This document shows, one piece after another, positions 26,230 through 37,902 of a DNA stretch of 64,000 bases. Below the pieces are notes generated by a model. That model did no database searches, was not told the DNA's origin, and saw only the letters and a program-made list of their open reading frames with translations. The DNA comes from Nymphaea colorata (taxonomy: Eukaryota > Streptophyta > Magnoliopsida > Nymphaeales > Nymphaeaceae): assembly GCF_008831285.2 (NCBI RefSeq), contig NC_045142.1, positions 11,670,716-11,734,715 on the forward strand, in the 5' to 3' direction. A program made the position numbers and the translations under genes. The stretch's first letter is position 1; each line of letters opens with the position of its first letter.

Positions 26230-26357
26230 CAGAGGCGGCGACACAATTTTTATACGAACATTTTTAAATATTTGTTCCGTTATATACATAGTGCCATTTT
26301 GGAAACAGAAATCTGTGAATGAGTACTCTAGAATTTTTTTTTTTAGCTCTGCCACTG
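26230..26357. mobile_element. hAT-type MITE in copy A intron 2
   Basis: Ends are CAGAGGCGG on the left and CTGCCACTG on the right, imperfect inverted repeats of the CAGTGGCGGAGC type. The same 8 bp, CCTAGAAC, flanks it on both sides (26222-26229 and 26358-26365). It is present at the same place in copy C, so it inserted before the gene duplicated. Confidence 0.82.
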
Positions 26358-27084
26358 CCTAGAACTTTGAAATTAACAGATCTAATTAAACTTTTTACAA
26401 TGTTGACGACAGACCTAGATCTAAGATTTTGCAATAAGAAGGAAAGTTTCACATGGGCAGAGCTAGAAAATTTCACTAAGGGGCTTAGCTGTATAGTTTT
26501 TCATTTTTAAGGTGCATCTGTGTGTAATAAGAAAAAAAAACAGCCATGAAATTTCAATTTAAAAATAAACACTCTTGTCAGCCTGGATGTGCCATTGTCC
26601 ATATCATGCCTACACCTGCCCACACCCAGTATGTATATATCAACAATTAGATCATCAACTCATTTAGGAGTTGGAAGTATGACCTTCAACTGGTAGAAGG
26701 TCAAGAATTTCAAACTCAAAGTGTGTTTCTTCGTGTCATCTTCTGAGGGGCTCTCTTGCTAGTTAGCAGCACCATATTTGAAATACAATTCATCACCAAT
26801 TTTGATGTACAGTGGTTTGGATGGTGGAGGAAGACATCGGGAAGTACGTGGTGAAGGCCATGGATGATGTGCGCACCCTTAACCGCACCATCTATGTGCG
26901 ACCTCCATCAAACATCAAATCTCAGATGGAGGTTGTCAACTTGTGGGAAGCTCTTAGCGGGAAGACCCTGCAGAAGGAACATATCTCCGAGCAGCAATGG
27001 CTTCAAAAGATACAAGGTAAGGATCTTGAATCTGAAGCAAAGTTACACTTTTATAATGCATTTTCTGGATTCATGCACATAGTT

Positions 27085-27210
27085 GCACCCTACAGCTTGG
27101 ATGTTGTGCCCCACCACCTTAAGACATAGGGTCATGCCCACGGGAATTGAACTAAGAACCTGCACTCCTACAAGCCCCTAGCCGGACCAGCTATGTTATA
27201 CCCCTTGAGG
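27085..27210 (-). mobile_element. tRNA-type SINE-like repeat in copy A intron 3
   Basis: Minus-strand reading has ATAGCTGGTCCGG (A-box like) and AGTTCAATTCCCGTGGG (B-box like) about 35-40 bp apart, the spacing of a pol III promoter. The paralogous copy is at 46540-46668. The outer limits are approximate. Confidence 0.5.
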
Positions 27211-27893
27211 CTGGTGCCAACCATCTCAAATATGTTTGATATACTATAAATTTCGTAAAAGTTTAAAAGTCCGTAAGTGCCTCCCACCCAAAGAAGTTTC
27301 TTTTTCCTTTATGAAATTAAGCTTCATTTTAGCTTAAATGAAAATCCTTTGTTTCTCCACTGCGTTGTTTATCCTTGGACTTGCATTCTCACCTATACAA
27401 GTGTGTTGAAAGGGGAGAGAGGAGAGCAAAATAAAAGCTCAAACTGAGTAGTTCTCAATATTGTCCATCTTGCACTTGGCTTCGATTATATGTATCATGG
27501 CTTAAATTGCGTCAATTACCTCAAGTCAAGCTTGACAAACTAAGCATGAACAAACTCCAAGGACCATACTGGAGCTCCAGCTTAACTCAATTAAGCTCTT
27601 AAACTAAGCCTCCTTTTCGTTTTCATAGCATCTCCGCAAAGATCACCTCATATACTTTTAACTTACAAGAAATAAAGCACATTACATGCACAAATTGATG
27701 GTAGGCAAGTGAGACTGAAAGAGAAAAGGACTGCGAGATACCTAAAAGCCAGGTCTAGTGGATCATAGTTACTTGTTGGGCCGATCAGATTTGTAAATGA
27801 GGACTTCAACCATTTTTAAGTCCCTTTTTTAACAAATTCATAAGCATATTTTCATGATCGACACAAAACTTTTCCATTATATAATCAGCTAAC

Positions 27894-27913
27894 GAGAGAG
27901 AGAGAGAGAGAGA
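27894..27913. repeat. (GA)n microsatellite in copy A intron 3
   Basis: A pure GA run of ten repeats. In copy C the same place (about 47196-47230) has a G homopolymer of about 12 followed by GA repeats. Confidence 0.9.
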
Positions 27914-27998
27914 TCTCCTGAACAGGTTGTCAATGACAGGAACCAGGAACCAAAAGCAAGAAAGAGAATTGGATTGACAGAACATATGTACCCATGTC

Positions 27999-28380
27999 TA
28001 GGGATATACAACGAGTCAAGCCGACTTGAAATCTACTGAAACTCACCCGTATAAGCCCCACTTGAGCTCAATTCATTTAGTAAACAAGTTGAGTTCGAGA
28101 TTGAGTTAATATCTGAGTTATGAATGAGTTGAGTTCGAGTTACATGAGTTTAACTTGTTTAAATGCAACTCTGCTCGTGTCTTCCCTGTTTATTAATCTT
28201 CAGCAGTATATCGGTAACTTTTGGCAAATTTTAACACCTTGTATTGTGCTGTTCATTTTCATTTAAATAAAAAACATATATGAATCAAGTGGCATGCGCT
28301 TGAACAAGTTGAGCTTGAGCCTAGAAATATGTGACCCAAGCGAGCTGGAGCTGGCTAAGCTCGAGCTCAGCTCACTCCTA
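27999..28380. mobile_element. Ac-like hAT remnant rich in GAGCTC/GAGTT motifs
   Basis: Left end TAGGGATATACAACGAG and right end GAGCTCACTCCTA form an imperfect inverted pair of the TAGGG type. The inside is rich in GAGTTGAGTTCGAG-like words. No clear 8 bp duplication remains. The same element sits in copy C intron 3 (47319-47692). Confidence 0.55.
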
Positions 28381-29219
28381 ATACATTTCTTGCCACGCCG
28401 TGATCAATTCATGAAAGATAACCATTTTTCTCTCGTATGACAATGGTAGGGCAGATGATGAGGTCCCCTATGGGAGAAATGTTCCTAATAATATATTCAG
28501 CCCCACATTGCTTAAGCCTACTTTTAAGAGCTGACCTTGGTTAGCTGCTACATCTTTGTCCAGTAAATGAATGATAAATGCCATTATTACTTTACTTTTT
28601 AATATAGTGATTTGCAAGTTTTATTCTTGCATGCCCTTGACAGTGACTGAATCTTGCTAGAACATTTGCATAACTTTTGTGTATATATGCAGATGAGAAC
28701 CTTCCATGGGAGGGGACAATTGCCTTTTCCATTTTCTATCACATATTCTTTGAGGGATTTATGTTGTCCTTCCCCATCAGCCATGACAATGAAGCTTCAT
28801 CACTCTATCCTGAGGTTAACCATGTGGACATCAACTCCTATCTCAGTCGTTTTCTTTGAACAAGTGCCATCACTTGCTCCTCCTGTGTCCTCGATAAATA
28901 AATATTAATGGAGTTCATGGTGTGGTGTAACTCCACATTTCTATTTCTTTGTTAAGAAGATTTCCAAGGGCATGCATTCTGATTGCTCATGAACTCTCCT
29001 ATCTTTCTATATGACAAATGTGACTGAGCCGTACATGTCAGACATCCTCAGCCATTGCTGGATTAACGCTTAAGTTGGAAAATCATGATTATTCTGCAAA
29101 AGAGGCTGGTGATCTCGATCATATAAAGAGATTTTTCGAGGGAAGGGAGAGAAGAAAAAAAAGAAGGAGAGTGAAGTTTTTAGTGCAGGTGAAAAAAATT
29201 GAGAACCATCACACACAAA

Positions 29220-31460
29220 CAAGATAGTGTTTAGCATGGTTAAGTTGAACTTTACGGGTCCACATCCAAGGGGGGAAACTCTCAAGATCAGTTTCCATTC
29301 ACTCTAAAAAGCATAGAAAGCCCAGGTTATCCCGGAAAGACATATATCTCACGCACAGCAAATTTTATATCACCAAATATATTAGCATCAATCACCAAAT
29401 ACATAATCTACAATATAGCAATTACACAAAAAAACATAGTAAATAGAATCTCCAGCATAAACTAGAAACAATACCAGTAGCAATAAAATCTTGTCACGAT
29501 CCTAGGATACCTCAAACAACATGCTTTTTTTTTCAACACTTTCCCTCAAGTGGGAAATAAAAATTGGAACAACCTGGCACTTGGATAGGGAAGTGTAACT
29601 GGGTCCTTTAAGTGCCTTTTGTAAATCCATCTGCAATATGTTTGCTAGCCATGATGTGAGAGCTGCAACTTTTTTTACATGTTTAGTCCTTTCATGAAAT
29701 ACATAATTGATAATGATCTAAATAACAACTTTATTGTTTCAATGAAGATCAATGCTTCTTGAATCTCAAACCGCAACTGATTGAGTACACTTCTCACCTG
29801 TATTAGTCGATTAAATATGTCATATCTCTATACACTTTAGCATGCCAAGACTCCTTGATTCTTACTTTTCTATATCACTAAATTTTCAACCATTAATATT
29901 AATATCCTGAAGTAGATCCTCTATCACAAACATCTCTTGCCCAATCGGCATCACAATATCATTCAATTTTGGTGTTTTCATCCTCTTATACCAGACACCT
30001 TGTCATTAATCACTTTTTATACATCTAAGAATTTGATCCACCACATTTTTATGACATTTCCAAGGTTTATTCATGCATATGCTCATCAAATTTGCAATAT
30101 GAGCCCAAGTAATGATAAGGCATATCAGTTTTCCCACTAGCTTTGAAATGTCCCTTTGTCCACCTATAGGTCTACCTTTGAATTAAAAGGGGAGTTTCCA
30201 CTGGTTGAGAGGCCAAATTTCTATCCCCATTTGGCTCAAGAGCATACCTTTTTGACTCAGGCATAGTCCTTTGTAGTATTTACCAACCTTATTACCCAAA
30301 CAAATATTTCAACTGGCCAAGATCCTTTTTACCAAATGTCACAGGCAAGATAAACAAGCGCAAAAATTATGTTTTTGCCATTGATTTCACAAATATTATA
30401 TTTCTTGACTTACACTTACAAATCACTAGCTTTCAAAAGGCCCAACTTAGTTTAGCATATTAGCTATTGAAGATTGTTTAAGGCGATGGACAGCCTTTTT
30501 AAGTGTACAAATTAGACCTTTTTTTGTGTCAAGGTAGCTAAGTAGCAATTCCATGTATACTTCTTCATTTAGTTCATACTGGAGAAATGCATTGCTGTTA
30601 TTAAGACAATAGACTCGAAATTATAGGCAATAGATAAATTGACTTTTAATTTATTTTGTCTTGACCACTAGAGTGAATGTTTCATGATCATATTTCACTT
30701 TAAAATCTTGAGCAATCCTTTTGCGACAAAGAACGCATTGTACCTATCAATATCTTCATACTTCCCAGCTTTGACTTTTTTTTTTTTGTAATGCCTCAAG
30801 TTATTCATCCATAACATGTCTCAATTGAAGTTTGTATGGCTGCACTATAAGATGTCAACTATCAACATTTTCTTACAAAAAATGCATGTTTACAAAATAA
30901 ATGTACTTCTCCATGGGATATCTAGATGCATTGTCAGTAAGAAAATCCTAGAGCCAAATGAGGGGCCATCCAGCTCATAGTGACATCTTCGTTTCATTTT
31001 AAACACAGTGACAACTTCACCCATAGAGTTATCACAATTCTAGTGCCTTGCTCCAACACTAGTTTGTTTTTCTTCACATATTTCAACATGAAGGAAATTG
31101 TCAACATTTGCTGAATACTCTTCCCTTGGAAGGTACTTTCCTAAACTTCATTATAACAATAAGCTTTTTCATTGAAACATCACATGACAAAAAGTTTTTC
31201 AATTTCAGAATGATAACAATTATGTTTCTTGCTACTATAACTTTGACCAAGCAACATACACTTGAATGCTCTTGGACTCAATTTGTTATGCTTATGAGTT
31301 GCAAATATGTGTATAATACGACCAAATACATTGAAATCATGACTGTTTTTTTGTCAAGAACAGCGTCCGCTGCCACCAAATCTCTTAACCTTTGACTGGT
31401 CATTCAATTAATTGATAAGTAGTAGAACTGGCTTTGCTCCAAAAGGTTTTAGGAATATTT
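29220..31460 (-). mobile_element. Decayed Ty1/Copia remnant downstream of copy A
   Basis: Minus-strand readings include RT pieces VNAFF-like DRYNAFFVAKGLLKILK near 30700-30760, NAFL-like text near 30560, and near 30100-30200 LVGKLICLIITWAHIANL, which matches the Copia RT block LVGKL-Y-T-x-PDI. A tract CACTTGAGGGAAAG (29539-29552) next to TGTTG (ending at 29538) looks like a polypurine tract and the start of a 3' LTR, which would reach back to about 29220. Many stops are present. The right end joins the SINE-bearing block after AATATTTGA near 31460. A paralogous remnant lies at 48490-51200. Confidence 0.7.
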
Positions 31461-31693
31461 GAGTTTGTAATATAACTCATCCAAATTTAAAAAAAAAAAA
31501 AAAAAACTTTTAAAGTTTTGATAAGTAGTAGAATGAGCTTGTAATATAACTCATCCAAATTTAAAAAAAAAAAAAACTTTTAATGTTTTTTTTCCTATGT
31601 AGCCCATCCATATTCTATTCTTTCCGTTGGCTAGGTTATTGAATTAGAACTTTAGTTAATAATATGATTATGTTGTCTTGTCATTTTTTTGAA

Positions 31694-31782
31694 GATTGGC
31701 ACAACAGTTGGGGCAGAGGCTGGTAGATGAACAGTTCTGATTTCGAATCCTCAGGACATAACCCCTTGTACGGTAAAAAAAA
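31694..31782 (+). mobile_element. SINE-like repeat (copy 2, uninterrupted)
   Basis: TTGGCACAACAGTTGGGGC, then GGCTGGTAGATGA, TTTCGAATCC and a poly(A) tail after GTACGGT. This copy lacks the 140 bp hAT insert seen at 25251 and so shows the empty target site. About 25 bp downstream, AAAGCATAGCAGGGG (31808-31822) is the empty site of the larger hAT element at 38932. Confidence 0.5.
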
Positions 31783-32135
31783 TGGCTACATACATGCAAA
31801 TTGAAAAGCATAGCAGGGGTGACACCCTTGAGCATGGGTCTAAACAGGCTTTGTATCCTAAGGAGATACGAGATTTGATTAGAGCTTCGGATCTCATTAA
31901 TATTGTTGGTTCTGGCCTAAAGAGCACCAGCCGAAACCTTCGAAGGGAGTACTCAATTTGAGGCAAAACTTGTTTTAGTCGTGGCGACAAACTCGTTCCT
32001 CACTCGATGGAAAAAATTCTTGGATGTCCAATCAAGTGGGCGACGAGAATCTTTTCAAATTAAATATTTTTTGATGTTGCACGGTGAAAGCTACCAGATG
32101 GTCAAGCGGACGTATATACCAATACCATGGCACTG

Positions 32136-32518
32136 TAGCTCGAGCTTCGCACGTGTCACATATTATTCGTTTCAAGCTCGATTTAATCTTGAGTCCAGCT
32201 TTATTAATGAGTTTAGTTGAGTTTTATGAGTGAGTTCCAGCTCAATGACTAGTTTAAGCTCATGTCACTTGATTCAAACTTTTCTTCCTTTAAAAGAAAA
32301 TAAAAGCAGAAAAATGTTAAAATTCATAAAAAATTACGTTAATGCCTTCAAAGATTACCAAACAAGAAAGCCACCAGTCAAATTGTTTTTAAATAACCAA
32401 ACTGTTATAACTCAAATTCAACTCATTTATAACTCAAATTTTAGCTCAAGTTCGACCTTCACTAGTTTTACGTAGGTTACCCCAAATCCAACCTTGGCCG
32501 ACTCATTATACATCCCTA
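32136..32518. mobile_element. hAT-like remnant within the reductase promoter region
   Basis: The right end, read in reverse, is TAGGGATGTATAATGAGTCGG, an Ac-type TAGGGATG terminus, and the interior is rich in GAGTTGAG-like words. It recurs upstream of copy C (41178-41552) and copy D (about 60966-61463), so it predates the duplications. The left boundary (TAGCTCGAGC) is approximate. Confidence 0.5.
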
Positions 32519-32904
32519 TATTCACAATACCCAACCTAGGCAGAGACTTGCTCTCCTTCACTCTTATCCAACCTAAAATTAATTTTTTAGGTCTCAACCA
32601 CTACCGCATTCTTTTTCCCAACATATATAATTAAATTTTCGGACATGGTGTCACCAACTACCGTACTATTTTTTCCAACATATATAATTAAATTTTCTTA
32701 CATGGTTTCACCAAATCCCAAAGTCTCACCAACTTCCAACTAAGCCTCTGTGTCCGACCATTCAAACTCAAGTTCAACTTCAACTTATATGATTAAATTA
32801 AAAAATATTTTTTTAATATAAAATAATATATAAATATAATTAATTATAATAAAATTTTATATTTATGTATAAATTAATAAAACAAATATTAAAAAAACAA
32901 TATT

Positions 32905-33110
32905 GAGCCCACCCAAACTTATCGGGCCCAACCAGGTTGACCCGACAAATTGTCGAGCCAGCTTGGTGCTAATTTTTTTGGGCCGGTGCTCGGGCCCAAG
33001 TAGAGCCGGGTACCAGAACTCATCGGCGACCCATTTATCGGGCCAACTCGATGCCCTTTCTTTGGGCCCGGGGTCAGGCCCAAGTTGGCCCGACCTAGTG
33101 TCTTTACCCT
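32905..33110. mobile_element. GC-rich hAT-like insert upstream of copy B
   Basis: Dense TCGGGCC/GGGCCCA words in both orientations form a long imperfect palindrome (ATCGGGCCCAACC on the left, GGCCCAAGTTGGCCCGA on the right). It is absent from the matching place upstream of copies C and D. The family resembles the elements at 25251 and 38932. Confidence 0.5.
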
Positions 33111-33797
33111 CAACAATCGTATTCGTCTCACCGCTCAGCAAACTAAAACAAAGACAATCAAGACCGGTAACTTTTTCCCATTTTCTGGCGTATATGTATT
33201 CCATGCCCGTGCTATTTGCGCAACTCTCTTTCTGCCCACCCTGTGCGTAAAAAAACTATACACCAACATACTTAATGACCAAATTGCCCTCATAGAGAAA
33301 AAAATACTTTTTGTAAGGGTAGAAAAAAGTAAAAGAAAAAGAATTTAAAAAGAAAGAAGACATTTATTTTTAAATAATTTCAAAAATAGCGCAACTACTC
33401 CTTTGGTGTATACATATTTCACGCACCGTGGGCGCACGCAAATCACTGTCAGTGGAAGAAGGAGATATTCAACAGACCATGGATTCAAGCAAGGTCCTGA
33501 TTGTAGGTTCCACCGGCTACATCGGCACATGGATAACCAAGGCCTGCCTGGCTTCTTCCAGGCACCAGACCTTCCTGCTCACCGGCCCAACCACTCATGC
33601 CAGCATTCACAAGCTGCCACTCCTCCTCTCCTATAAGCAAGCAGGTGCTACGCTGGTGGAGGCCTCCCTGGACGACCATGAATCTCTGGTCTCCCTCGTC
33701 CCAGGGATCGACTACGTCATCTCCGCCATCGCCGAAAGCCAAATTAAACAGCAGCTCAAGCTCGTCCGGGCCATAAAGCAAGGTAGAACCATCAAGG

Positions 33798-33846
<49 letters not shown>
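33798..33846. repeat. (CT)n microsatellite at the intron 1 donor of copy B
   Basis: The CT run starts immediately after the exon 1 donor (AAG then GTCTCT). Copy C has a shorter, interrupted CT-rich run at the same place (42532-42560). Confidence 0.95.
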
Positions 33847-33847
<1 letters not shown>

Positions 33848-33968
33848 ATTCCCTCTCTGGCTTAGACCATAATTGTGCCAATTGGGTCGACTCCTCTTAA
33901 CTGTTAGATCTTTAAGTTGCAAGAGTATCTCTTTACAAATTGATCCACTGATCAAATTAGTGTTCGCG

Positions 33969-34105
33969 TTTAAACTAATCGACTGTGATGCCCTGTGGGA
34001 TTAATTAACAGAGGATGGTGCAAAAGTTTTTCAGATCATCTTCTTCTAGACACCTTTTAACACATGAAAACAGAGAATGTGGCTTGCTAAAACACGATTC
34101 CTGTT
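33969..34105 (+). repeat. Direct duplication flanking the intron 1 insertion (left copy)
   Basis: About 137 bp from AAACTAATCGACTGTGATGC to ACACGATTCCTGTT. The right copy is 36863-37002 (about 140 bp). Copy C has this sequence once, at about 42717-42852. The right copy matches copy C more closely. Confidence 0.88.
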
Positions 34106-36862
34106 TAGGGATGTTAACGGATCGGATAACCTTTTATCATATTCGATTTTTCGGATATTCATATATTCGGATTCGGATTCAAATACGGATGAAAAGAAGT
34201 TTATACCATATCCCAATCCGACTTTAAAATCTACATCCGAATCCGATTCAAATTTTAAGTTATATCCGAATCCGATCCAAATTTTAAGTTATATCCAAAT
34301 CTGATCCGAATCCAAATTTTATGTTATATCCAAATCCGAACTTAGAACATGGGCAAAAGGTCTAACCAAATGCACCAACTTAAAGTTATCATATAAGAAT
34401 AACATAAATTATATATGAAAGGGTATAATCTGATTAAGAGATAATGACTTTTATAAAGTTGCATACAATAATAATTAAATAATCACTATATTACCATTTA
34501 ACTTAAAGAATTTAAAATTATATCACATAAAACTAATAATAATTCATATTATATTTTAATTAAATGTTTTTGTGTAAACAAACAAACTATTATAGTTAAG
34601 ACATCAACTAAACATTATATCTTAAATAATCTATTTATTTAATTAACATTAATAAAAAACTTGTATCAAGAAATTTCAATAAAATGAGTATTTTTAAAAA
34701 TATGAAAATTAATTGCATAAAAATATATTTAATGTGAAATAACTATTGGTAAGTTTATCGTATATAAAAAAATTTAAAAAATTATGTTTTGGCTTCACTT
34801 AAAATTTTATAATTATAGTTTGGATCTTACAACAAAACAACTCGTAAGTTCATCATATATAAAAAGAAATTAAAAAACTATGTTTTGGCTTCACTTAAAA
34901 TTTTAAAGCTATAGTTTGACTTTTGCAACAAAACATTATCGCATAAAAAAAAATTATGTTTTGGCTTCACTTAAAATTTTAAAGAAATGAATTTAAGTGT
35001 GTCATCTAAACAACTCGTAATTCTTTTTTTTTTTTTACTAGTATATTTTACCTTCATACTTTCTTTATAATAATTGTTAAATCAGGTGACACATATTATT
35101 TTTCATTAAAAAGACATTATTTAATGATTTTTTTATTTCATTGAGTTAATTGAAATAATTTATGTCACATTCATAAAAAGAATGTTCAATGATATATCAG
35201 ATAATTTATTAGACCTCTTACCTTTATTACAATAGTTTTTTTTATATAAAATTTTATAATTACTTCAATGATATATAAAATAGTTTATTAAATCGAACCA
35301 TTTCTTCTTTTCCTACTAAGTGAAAGGCTTTTGTTTTCAAGTTCGTGAATTATGTGTTATATATAAAATACCTAAGACTTTTGGATGAATTATATGATTA
35401 TATAAAATAATTTATTTGATTGATTAAATAAGTAAACCCATATTATTTCTCATTAAAAAAAATCTTATTTAATGATTTATGCTTATTTCATTGAGTTAAT
35501 TAAAATATTTTGTGTTACATTCGTAAAAAGAATGTTCAATGATATATCAGATAATTTATTAAATCAAACAAATTGTTATTTTGCTACTAGTTAAAGGTTT
35601 TTGTTTTCAAATTTGTGAATTACATGTTATATATTAAATACGTAAGACTTTTGGATAAGAATTTATTTGATAAATAAAACTTTTTTATGAGTTTAGCAGT
35701 TTTTTTATATTAAATATATTTACTTGAGATTATGTTCAGTGAAGAAGCTTTCAACTAAAATGAATATCATAATGCGTTTAAGATTTCTATTTATTATAAA
35801 ACATATTTTCTTTTAAATTAGTTTAAAAGAAAGTATATTTTTTTTCATAGGAGACATACATGCCAATAGTTTTTCTTGACACCTTTAATTTTTTAAATAT
35901 ATAAAATAGCTATTCTTGAAACCAATTTGACATAACTGTCCTTTAAAATTTATAACTTTAAAAAGTGTCTTTTTCATATTTTTAAAAATTATCATTTTTT
36001 TGAATTTTTTAATTGAAGTTTTGTTTATTATTTTTAATTAAATAAATATATTATTGAAGATTTCCTGCTAAAATACACTATTGAAGTTTTGTTTTCGTTA
36101 TAAAAATTGTTTATATTGAACATTAATTGGTTTATTTGTAACTAATAACATATTTTAAATTGAGTAAACTATTATTTCATGATGATCACTTATTATGAAT
36201 TATTAAATCATGTGACCCATATTATTTATTATTAAAAATATATTATTTAATGATTTTTTTTTATTGAGAATATTAAAATAATTTGTGTTACATGCGTAAA
36301 AAGATGTTTAATAATATATAAAATAATTTAGCAATCCTCTTACCTTTATTATAATAATTATTCTTTACATAAAATTGTATAATTACTCCAATGATATGTA
36401 AGATACTTTATTAAATCGAAAAATGTGTTATTTTTTTAATAGTTATAGGCTTTTGATTTCAAATTTGTAAATTATGTGTTATATATCAAATACCTAAGAC
36501 TTTTGGACATATTATATGATTATACAAAATGATTTACTTGATTGATTGAATAAATAATTTTTAATTTCATAAATTAAAACTTCTTTATGTGTTCAAGACT
36601 TTTTTCATATTAAATATATCTACTTACGATTAATTTTCATATTTTTAAAAATACTAATTTTATTGAAATTTCTTGATAGAAGTTTTTTTTATTATTTTTA
36701 ATTAAATAAATACATTATTTAAGATATCCTGTTTAGTTGATGCCTTAACTGTAATAATTTGCTTGTTTACACAAAAACTTTTAATTAAATATAATATTAA
36801 TTAGTATTTGATTAGTTTTATATGATATAATTTTAAATACTTTAAGTTGAATGATATACGTA
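34106..36862. mobile_element. AT-rich element with long inverted repeats in copy B intron 1
   Basis: Begins with TAGGGATGTTAACGG, an Ac/Ds-type hAT terminus, but no matching terminus is found on the right. Inside lies a ~250 bp inverted repeat: 34494-34738 pairs with 36605-36857 (for example ACTTAAAGAATTTAAAATTA against the reverse of the right arm). Between the arms a ~350 bp unit occurs three times, starting near 35091, 35435 and 36205, each with AATGATATATCAGATAAT or a variant and later ACCTAAGACTTTTGGA. A TTATGTTTTGGCTTCACTT phrase is repeated three times at 34783, 34881 and 34955. No coding frame is present. It looks like a non-autonomous, internally expanded element, perhaps nested in a hAT remnant. 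Confidence 0.75.
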
Positions 36863-37002
36863 GTAAACTAATCAACAGTGATGCCCTGTGGGATTAATTA
36901 ACAGAGGATGGATGGTGCAAAAATTGTTCAGACCATCTTGTTCTAGACACCTTTTAATACATGAAAACAGAGAATGTGGCATGCTAAAACACGATTCCTG
37001 TT
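36863..37002 (+). repeat. Direct duplication flanking the intron 1 insertion (right copy)
   Basis: Repeats 33969-34105 with few differences, then continues as copy C does (ATACATATTGCATTTCGGG) into exon 2. The two copies bracket the AT-rich element exactly. Confidence 0.88.
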
Positions 37003-37639
37003 ATACATATTGCATTTCGGGATCACCAATATCGCAAACTAAAGTGGTTGATCAGAGTTGTTTTTATTAGATTCCTGCTGTTTCGAGTTGCAGAGATTTC
37101 TTCATTCAGAATATGGAGTGGACCCAGATTTCATCGAGCACTCCATCGCGCCTGGTTCAGTGTTCTTTGTGCAAAAAGAAGGGTGACGCGAGCCGTCGAG
37201 GAGAGTCGGATCCCCCACACTTACGTGGTTGCTCACTGCTTTGCCGGTTACTTCCTGTCCGGCCTGGCTAAGTTTGGCCGGTTCTGGCCGCCGGCGGCCA
37301 AAGTGCAGATCTATGGCGACGGAAATCACAAAGGTAAGAGAAGACCTTTACTTGAAGAAACACCAGAGTCGAGAAAATTGGCCCAAGGGTTTATGCATTG
37401 CCAACTTGCATTCTCTTTCTCGTGCTTTTGATTTTTCTTTCACCGTCCTCGACAATCCGACAGCCTTCCTCAACCCTTTTCAATTTGAGATCTCTTGCAA
37501 GTGTTTGGTTCCTCTCAAGGACGGTAAAGGGTCTTGCCTCTCTCTCTCTTTGTTTTCTTGCTGGATTTGGGAAGTTAGGGTTTGTATTTTCTAAACATGA
37601 TGAAAACCATGACCAAAACTATGCTTCAGAGACCGTAAA

Positions 37640-37902
37640 ATGCTTGACTCAAGCCTTAATCGAGCTCGAGCTCGCGGTCGAGCTCGAGCTCAACAAGTAT
37701 GGATGACTCAGTAAACGAGTTTATCGAGCTTAATCGAGTCGAGCTCGAGCTCGACAAGTGACTAATGAGTCGAGTTCGAGCCAGTATCGTCGAGCTTTAT
37801 TCGAGCTCAAGCCGAGTCGAGCACGCGGTCTTAGTTAGTCGAGTTGAGTTCGAGCCGACCAAGCTCGGGCTCGGCTCGGCTCATGTTCAGCCTACGTCCC
37901 TA
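37640..37902. mobile_element. GAGCTCGAG-rich hAT-like insert in copy B intron 2
   Basis: Dense GAGCTCGAGCTCG words, ending in CCTACGTCCCTA, which reversed reads TAGGGACGTAGG (TAGGG-type terminus). Copy C lacks it: the intron runs from about 43290 to TCCCTATTTGACATAAT without it. The left boundary is uncertain. Confidence 0.5.

Larger units (their letters stand above)
26813..28859 (+). pseudogene. Reductase copy A: exons 3-4 only (PLR-like)
   Basis: Exon 3 (26813-27016) and exon 4 (28693-28859) match the last two exons of copy C in length (204 and 167 bp), splice sites and phase. Exon 3 encodes EEDIGKYVVKAMDDVRTLNR and YVRPPSNIKSQ; exon 4 encodes FYHIFFEG and EASSLYPEV and ends at TGA 28857-28859. 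Both frames are open. Upstream, intron 2 homology starts at about 25538 and is joined to the hAT stub, so the promoter, exons 1-2 and the nucleotide-binding loop are missing. AATAAA at 28897 may be a poly(A) signal. It cannot make a working NADPH reductase by itself. The intact reading frames suggest the truncation is not very old, or that the exons are still used in some transcript; that is inference. Confidence 0.85.

Noticed and set aside
26037-26267. Frames made of SLSLSL repeats (also 33785-33865, 40757-40860, 45003-45215)
   Set aside because: Translations of CT microsatellites.
31751-31990. Minus-strand frame with IEYSLRRFRLVLFRPEP, also at 40726-40953
   Set aside because: Shared by the duplicated flanks of B and C, but no domain recognised and lost upstream of D.
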